64,000 nucleotides of DNA from Hordeum vulgare subsp. vulgare (lineage: Eukaryota; Streptophyta; Magnoliopsida; Poales; Poaceae): assembly GCF_904849725.1 (NCBI RefSeq), contig NC_058519.1, positions 185,307,703-185,371,702 of the forward strand. The letters are read 5' to 3'. A program made the position numbers and the translations under genes. Of this stretch, positions 57,280 to 64,000 are shown piece by piece. The notes under the pieces are model-generated. The model was not told where the DNA came from. It saw only the letters and a program-made list of their open reading frames with translations, and did not search any database. How positions within the stretch are numbered: position 1 is the first letter of the stretch; each line of letters starts with the position of its first letter.

Positions 57280-58329
57280 CCATTATTGTTCCAGTCAGTT
57301 TTTGATTTATTTCAGTTAAGGGGTGTATCCAAGACTCATTTTTTATGATTTGGTGGGACGTGTTCTTTACAAATGCATGACACATACTGTAGGGAAGCTC
57401 TCGGACTTACAACATGGCTTTTGACCGTGGCTTCAAGACGGAATTTTTTTTTAAAAAGAAAATAGCAAGACGGCAAGTTTACACTAGAGATTTAGACGAG
57501 TTTTGCTTTTTCACGATTTCATTGACATAAATGTACCATCAAAAGCATGATGAATTATACTTAATTTCTGCATATGTAAAATGCACGCATCCAAAACACA
57601 GTTCCTATCTAAAAAAGAAAAAAACAACATATCGACAATTGTAAAGTCCTAAAGACCGACACTATACCTATGTCGAAGGAGGTGGCGGGCAATTCAAAGA
57701 TTATGTTGTCATCTATGTTGGATAAAAATCTTTCTGACCATACACTCCAACCACATACGCAACACCTTGAACAGATGCTGGTATTCCGTTCGATGTAGCG
57801 TAGTCCATTATTGTTCCAGTCAGTTTTTGATTTATTTCAGTTATAATGGGTGTGTCCAAGACTCATTCTTGTATGATTTGATGGGACGTGTTCAATACAA
57901 ATGCATGGCACGTACTGTAGGGAAGCTCTCGAACTTACAACATGACTTTTGACCGTGGCTTTAAGACGGAATTTAAAAAAAAGAAAGAAAAATAGCAAGA
58001 CGGCAAGTTCACACTGGAGATTTAGACGAGTTTTGCTTTTTCATGGTTTCATTGACATAAATCTACCATCAAAAGCATGATGAATAATACTTAATTTCTG
58101 CATATGTAAAATGCACGCACCCAAAACACAGTTCCTATCGTAAAAAACGAAAAAGCAACATATCGGCAATTGTAAAGTCCTAAAGACCGACACTATACCT
58201 ATGTCGAAGGAGGTGGCGGGCAATTCAAAGATTATGTTGTCATCTATGTTGGATAAAAATCTTTCTGACCATCCACTCCAACCACATACGCAACACCTTG
58301 AACAGATGCTGGCATTCCGTTCGATGTAG
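57280..58329. repeat. 525 bp tandem duplication (unit 4)
   Basis: Copies 57280-57804 and 57805-58329. Confidence 0.85.
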
Positions 58330-58335
58330 CACATA

Positions 58336-61300
58336 TGATCTCTTGGTGATTTTGATAATTCATGACAACATACAGTGTCTCTCGGACTAACATTTTTACC
58401 TAGATATTTCAGGAAAAGTCCATGGAGATGCTATGGCTTAAGGTTTATGTGGAGATGCCCCTGGATACAAGAAAGGAACAATGTTGGCTCAAGTTTCAAG
58501 CTAGAAGACTCTTTTTTTTTATATTTGTGAGAAATCATTTTTAAGTTCATAGAAAAGTCAATACTATTAAAAGAGGGTGAGGTATTAAAATGAACTGGTT
58601 GCTCAAGTGCTCAGAGATAGCCACCAAAAATACTCAGTCATTTCCTCCATAATCGTTCTGTCCAAAGCCACACACACAAAATCGGTGCCACTAGCTTTCC
58701 TATTTCGGCACTACCAATTTTCATCTCAGACAGAATCCTAGCCATAGCCACCAAACCGGTGCAACCGAAACAGTATCGGTGCTACCGAGTTTAGGTGACC
58801 AACTTTCTGTTGCTTCGGTACACAAAATCGGAATTTTCGAGTTTGGTTATCGGTGTCACCGAGTTGTGTCATCTGACCGAGCCAACTTTTCGGTGCCACC
58901 GAGTTGTGTATATCGGTTCCATGGAGATTCAAAAGTTGTTGCCTTTTGTGCAAGTCGGTACCACCGAGTTCATGACTTCGGTGTCACCGAGTTGGCCACT
59001 TTAGGTGTAACGGTTGGATTTTGGCTGCTGCCTATATATACCCATCCACCCATCTCTCATTCGTGGGAGAAGCACTCAGAACACACACTTCATTGTCATA
59101 TCCATTTTTCTGAGAGAGAGCCACCTACTCATGTGTTGAGATCAAGATATTCCAATCCAACCATTTGAAACTTGATGTCTAGGCTCCCCAAGTTGCTTTT
59201 CACCAAATCATTCTCTTCTATCCATGCCTATTCCGTGAGAGTGATTTTGTGTTGAGGAGACTATCTTTAGAAGCACAAGAGCAAGGAGTTCATCGTTCTA
59301 CCACATCTATTACATTTTGAAGGGTGGTGCCTCCTAGATTGGTTAGGTGTCGCTTGGGAGCCTCCTACTTTGTGATGTGGAGTTGAATCAAGATGTTTGT
59401 AAGGGCAAAGAGATCGCCTACTTCGTGAAGATCTACCATGAGTGAGGCTAGTCCTGTGTGGACGGAAGCCGTGGTGGAATAAACAAGGCCGCTTCTTCGT
59501 GGACCCTTTATGGTTCGAGCCCTCCGTGGACTCTCGCAACCGCTACCCTCCATGGGTTGACGTCTCCACTAACATGGATGTACGATAGCGCCACCTATCG
59601 GAACCATGCCAAAAATCATCGTGTTAACCTCTTTGCGTTTGATCTCCGAAACTCTACTCCTTATTACATGTGCAAAGTCTTTACTTTTCCGTTGACATAT
59701 ATGTTGACTAGGATGTGTAGGGTGTACTAGACTTGTTAGAATCATTGAAATCTGCCAACCTTGAAATTGGGAAGGCTAAGATTTTAATCCTATGCAAGTA
59801 GTCTATTCATCCCCCTCTAGACACACTTTCTATCGATCCCTCAATTGGTATCAGAGCAAGGTCTCCAAAACCTTGGTTTAATCACCGTTGGAGGAAGATG
59901 AATGTGACTAGTTCCGGGATTTTTAGTTGTAGAGTGCCTATTCTCAATGAGGAGTATTATGGACAATGGAAATATGAAATGCTTGATATATTTGATGAGT
60001 TCCATTTGCACAAGTATGTTGAATATCCCTATGTGCCTCCCATTGATCCCATACATCCTTCTCATGATTATGAAGGTCATATGCTTGGTAATCTTAACAC
60101 TGTTAATCTAATCATTAAAGGACTACCAAGAAGTGTGCTTAATCATATGCAAAACTTCGAGTGTGCTTATACCTTGTGGAAAAACTTAGAGGAAAGATAT
60201 CCAAATTATTCTTTGAAAAATCTTGATATCATTACCCACAAATGCATTGCCTTTCACAAAATGAAGTCAAGTGATCCTAATTTTGATAAATGTCTATTTG
60301 ATCTTCGTGACCTCATGCGTGCTAAAGGAGATGTCATCACTATTAACAATATCATTATTGAAGCCGTAAATATGAATATTGTGATAGTCAAAATTCTGAT
60401 GAAACTCTTGTTTATGATGAGGGAACTTCATCCGATGATGATTATGTGGAGCATGGCTACTGCAATGAAGATGAAGCGTTGACAACGAGTACGAGAAGAC
60501 CATGAGGAACCTTAGTCTTATGGTGAACTTTAGAGACTACATGGCCGGAGGAAAGGAGTGGATACTTGACAGTGGATGCACCGATCACATGACCCGAGAT
60601 AAAGACATGTTTCATGAGCTCACACCAAACCGCGACCTCGAAGGTATGTGACCTTTGGAGATAACTCCAAGGGTGAGGTACTTGGTCTTGGTAAGCTGGC
60701 TCTATCTCATGATAGTTCCATTCAAAATGTCATGCTTGTTGAATACCTTAGGTACAATCTTCTTTTCGTATATAAACTAGAAAACTTTGGTTTCGATGTG
60801 CTATTTACGAAAGTTGACTGCTGAGTATTTCGTAGCGACAACCATAACATTGTCTTTACTGGTTTCCATAGAGGTGATCTATAAATTGTCGATTTCACTA
60901 AGAAATCCAAACCCCGTACATGTTTTATTGCTAAATCTTCTAAAGGTTGGCTGTGGCATAGAAGATTAGGACATGTTGGTATGCGTAACCTTGACAAGCT
61001 TATCAAAGGTGATCATATTCTTGGTGTTAAAGATGTTATCTTTGACAAAGATAGACTTTGTAGTGCTTGTCAAGCAGGAAAACAAGTTGGTGGAAGTCAT
61101 CTCGTAAAGAACATCATGACTACAAGAAGACCACTCGAGCTGCTTCACATGGATCTCTTTGGTCCTAATGCTTACAAGAGCCTCGGTGGAAATTCTTATG
61201 GTTTAGTCATTGTTGATGATTTTTTCAGATTTACATGGGTATTCTTTCTTGATGATAAGTCGCAGGTACAAAAGATCTTCAAGAACTTTGCTCGAAAAGC

Positions 61301-61579
61301 TCAAAATCAGTTTGAAGTGAAGATCAAGAAGGTTCGGAGCGAAAACGGAGTTTAAGAACACTAATGTGAATACTTTTCTTGACGAAGAAGGTGTCTCACA
61401 TGAGTTCTTGGCGACGTACACACCTCAACAAAATGAAGTTGTTGAGAGGAAGAACCGGACTCTCATAGATATGGCTAGGACGAGGCTTGACGAATACAAG
61501 ACTCCAAGACACTTTTGGGCAGAAGTTGTGAATACAGCTTGCCATGCCATAAACCGACTTTACCTACACAAACTTCTTG
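58336..61579 (+). mobile_element. Truncated copia element (unit 4)
   Basis: LTR about 58336-59843, gag from 59898, decayed integrase to 61579. Confidence 0.8.
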
Positions 61580-62075
61580 GTAAAAATGCAGATTGCTCCG
61601 GTTATTAACTAACAGTTTTTTGATGATTTTCTGCAATTCCGGCCAAGTATTGTGGCTGAATGCTTCCATCTCACTGACTTAATCTGCTTCTTTGTCAGGT
61701 ACCTTAAACGGAAACTTCTTAAGTTCTTCAGCACTTACGATCGAACAGAAGACAGTGAGAAAACACTTCTCAACTTATCCTTCAGTCATCAGCCTATCTT
61801 TCCCTCAGTTCATCCCAATTCATATTTCTGACACATTTTGGCGGTCAGTATTTGTTTTCTTCAGGTTAGTAGCAGCTATCTGGTTGTGCTCGCACAGCGG
61901 ATTATGAAGAGGTTATACCTGGACTTGGAGAAAATGACAGTGTGGCAGATGTGAGTATCAGCATATTTTCCTCAGGTTAGTATCAGACTTGGATAAAGAA
62001 ACATGGGTCTGATTAGTTTCTGTCACTAGTTCATATGTGATGAACTCCTGTATATATCCTCTTGTGCTTACTGTT
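61580..62075 (+). pseudogene. Otubain-like block C (unit 4)
   Basis: Exon 6 61616-61754, exon 7 61849-61950. Confidence 0.7.
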
Positions 62076-62631
62076 TTTTTCTTGGTGGTTCTCTCATTGC
62101 CTGGAAGACGAAGAAACAGATTGCAGTTTCCCGTTCGAGTGCAGAGGCTGAGTTGCGAGCGATGGCTCTTTTGACGGCAGAGGTGACTTGGTTACGGTGG
62201 TTACTTCAGGATTTTGGTGTTTCTGTCACTACACCGACTCTGCTTTTATCTGACAGTACAGGTGCTATTAGCATTGCGCGCGATCCTGTGAAGCATGAGC
62301 TCACCAAGCATATTGGTGTTGATGCTTTCTATGTGCGCGCTGCTGTGCAGGATCAGGTTGTTGCTCTTCAGTATGTGCCTTCCGAGTTACAATTGGCGGA
62401 TTTCCTGACGAAGGCCCAGACTAGAGCACAACATGGCTTTTATCTCTCCAAACTTAGTGTTGTTCATCCACCATGAGTTTGAGGGGGGGTGTTAGAGTTA
62501 TAATACAACTCATGTACCCTTTTGTATTTATCCCAATATATAAGGGGTTTTCCTGCATATAGTCCATAACCTGTACATGTATATATATTGGCCATGGCCT
62601 CATGGTAATACTAAGTTGCTTATTCCTAACA
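62076..62631 (+). pseudogene. Copia pol 3' remnant and LTR (unit 5)
   Basis: Pol tail 62078-62476, LTR 62490-62631. Its presence proves a fifth unit begins. Confidence 0.95.
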
Positions 62632-62735
62632 AACTGTAGGTCTAGTCCTTGCCATGCCCGCTCGGCGTTCGTCACACGGCGTTCGTCACATCCATCGCAG
62701 ACGAAGCGCCAGACCGGTGCGCTCCAGATCGCGGA

Positions 62736-63752
62736 TCTTGTTATTTAATATCAATAGTATGTAAGCACTTCTGTAACCGACAGTATCGCCTTACAGAGCT
62801 GTATGGAATGGTTACCAAATGCGATATGTTAACTCACGGATTGTTTCAGGCATTCAAGGCGTTGATAAAGAAAGTAAAGAGCTGGAAGGAAAAATGCAGA
62901 TTGCTCCCGTTATTAACTAACAGTTTTTTGATAATTTTCTGCAATTCCGGCCAAGTATTGTGGCCGAATGCTTCCATCTCACTGACTTAATCTGCTTCTT
63001 TGTCTGGTACCTTAAACGGAAACTTCTTAAGTTATTCAGCACTTTCAATCGAACAACAGTTAGGTCTTCCTGCCCACCTGCGTTTTATCAAGTTATTTTT
63101 GGTTAATACCACCCCTTTGTGTATAAACCACATAAAGATTTTAATCCTTAGAAGCACTTTGATATTTCAAATGTTGACTCACGGATTGTTTCAGGCATTT
63201 AAGGAGTTGATAAAGAAAGTAAAGAGCTGGAATAAAAAACACAGTTTGCTCCCGTTATTAACTGACAGGTTTTGGATAATTTTCTGCAATTCTGGCCAAG
63301 TAGTGTGGCCGAATGCTTCCATCTCACTGACTTAATCTGCTTCTTTGTCAGGTACCTTAAAAAGAAACTTCTTAAGTTCTTCAGCACTTACAATCGAACA
63401 GAAGACAGTGAGAAAACACTTCTCAACTTATCCTTCAGTCATCAGCCTATCTTTCCCTCAGTTCATCCCAATTCATATTTCTGACACATTTTGGCTGTCC
63501 GTTTTTGTTTTCCTCAGGTTAGTAGCAGCTATCTGGTTGTGCTCGCACAGCGGATTATAAAGAGGTTATACCTGGACTTGGAGAAAATGACAGTGTGGCA
63601 GATGTGAGTATCAGCATATTTTCCTCAGGTTAGTATCAGACTTGGATAAAGAAACATGGGTCTGATTAGTTTCTGTGACTAGTTCATATGTGCTGAACTC
63701 CTGTATATATCCTCTCCTGCTTACTGTTTTTTTTTTCTCTCTGTGAATTATT
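62736..63752 (+). pseudogene. Otubain-like blocks A and B (unit 5)
   Basis: Exons: 5A 62850-62888, 6A 62924-63058, 5B 63195-63233, 6B 63269-63407, 7B 63502-63603. Exon 6B carries the one base change of this unit (63334), turning Phe to Leu (HLTDFIC to HLTDLIC), the residue found in blocks A and C. Confidence 0.7.
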
Positions 63753-64000
63753 TCTATCACTACTCCCTTCCCTTCTTGTGCCGGAACATGTATGATACTA
63801 ACGTAAATTGTTCGAGAATGTGCTTGTATGACAATCACAACCTGGTGGTATTTCTCTCTATTGCAATGCGACGTGATAACTACATACAGCAAGTCTGAGC
63901 GTGCTGATTCAGTAGTAGACTGGTTTCTTTGGACATTTTTCAAGAATATCAACATTTGTCAGGAAAATTTGTGCCCTTTCGCTTACACCATCACAAGCTC

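Larger units (their letters stand above)
52543..62075. repeat. Tandem unit 4 of the PAL array
   Basis: Shifted by 28,599 from unit 1; no difference seen. Confidence 0.97.
62076..64000. repeat. Tandem unit 5, first 1,925 bp (cut by window end)
   Basis: Shifted by 38,132 from unit 1. It differs from units 1-4 at 63334 (A where they have T), in otubain exon 6B. The PAL gene of this unit, if present, starts beyond the window. Confidence 0.95.

Overview
The window is plant nuclear DNA from a grass of the wheat tribe (Triticeae: wheat, Aegilops, rye or barley type). This rests on a 1.8 kb LTR that looks like the BARE/WIS/Angela group, a long-LTR gag-protease-only element that looks like the Sabrina/WHAM group, dense nested insertions, and a GC-rich monocot phenylalanine ammonia-lyase (PAL). 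Family names are recognised from memory; no database was searched.

Layout. 1-4797: 5' part of a Ty1/copia retrotransposon on the minus strand (LTR 2976-4797, leader, open gag-protease-integrase frame running off the left edge). 4798-11507: 5'-truncated non-autonomous LTR element on the plus strand (broken gag, intact gag/protease frame, 2.7 kb non-coding stretch with two hairpins, 3' LTR 9979-11507). 11513-12480: degenerate GC-rich repeat ending in a palindrome. 12499-17513: 5' half of an otubain-like (OTU, peptidase C65) gene: TATA box, candidate first exon, and three further exons that join in phase and carry the catalytic-cysteine motif; its first intron holds several repeats. 17514-24717: intron 4, hit by a minus-strand LINE (about 90 bp target duplication), itself hit by a complete copia element (19232-24499, 142 bp LTRs, AACTG target duplication, intact 1,463-residue polyprotein).

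23944-64000: a head-to-tail array with a 9,533 bp period, four full units and the start of a fifth. Each unit holds, in order: the 3' end of the copia element; the LINE end; two copies (A, B) of otubain exons 5-6 with exon 7 in B; a complete intronless PAL gene on the minus strand; a 525 bp sequence duplicated in tandem upstream of the PAL promoter; a truncated decayed second copia element; and a third otubain block (C, exons 6-7). Each unit boundary fuses an otubain intron to the copia RNase H region inside a 15-of-16 bp match, pointing to a microhomology-mediated duplication later amplified by unequal crossing over. Units 1-4 show no difference in any frame I compared; the partial fifth differs at one base.

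How it fits together: four identical PAL genes (entry enzyme of phenylpropanoid metabolism: lignin, flavonoids, salicylate), each with its own TATA box and AC-type promoter element, have been multiplied with shattered otubain and retrotransposon pieces as passengers. The otubain gene is split by this history and, in this window, non-functional. Because the units are so similar, assembly duplication must be excluded before the copy number is believed.
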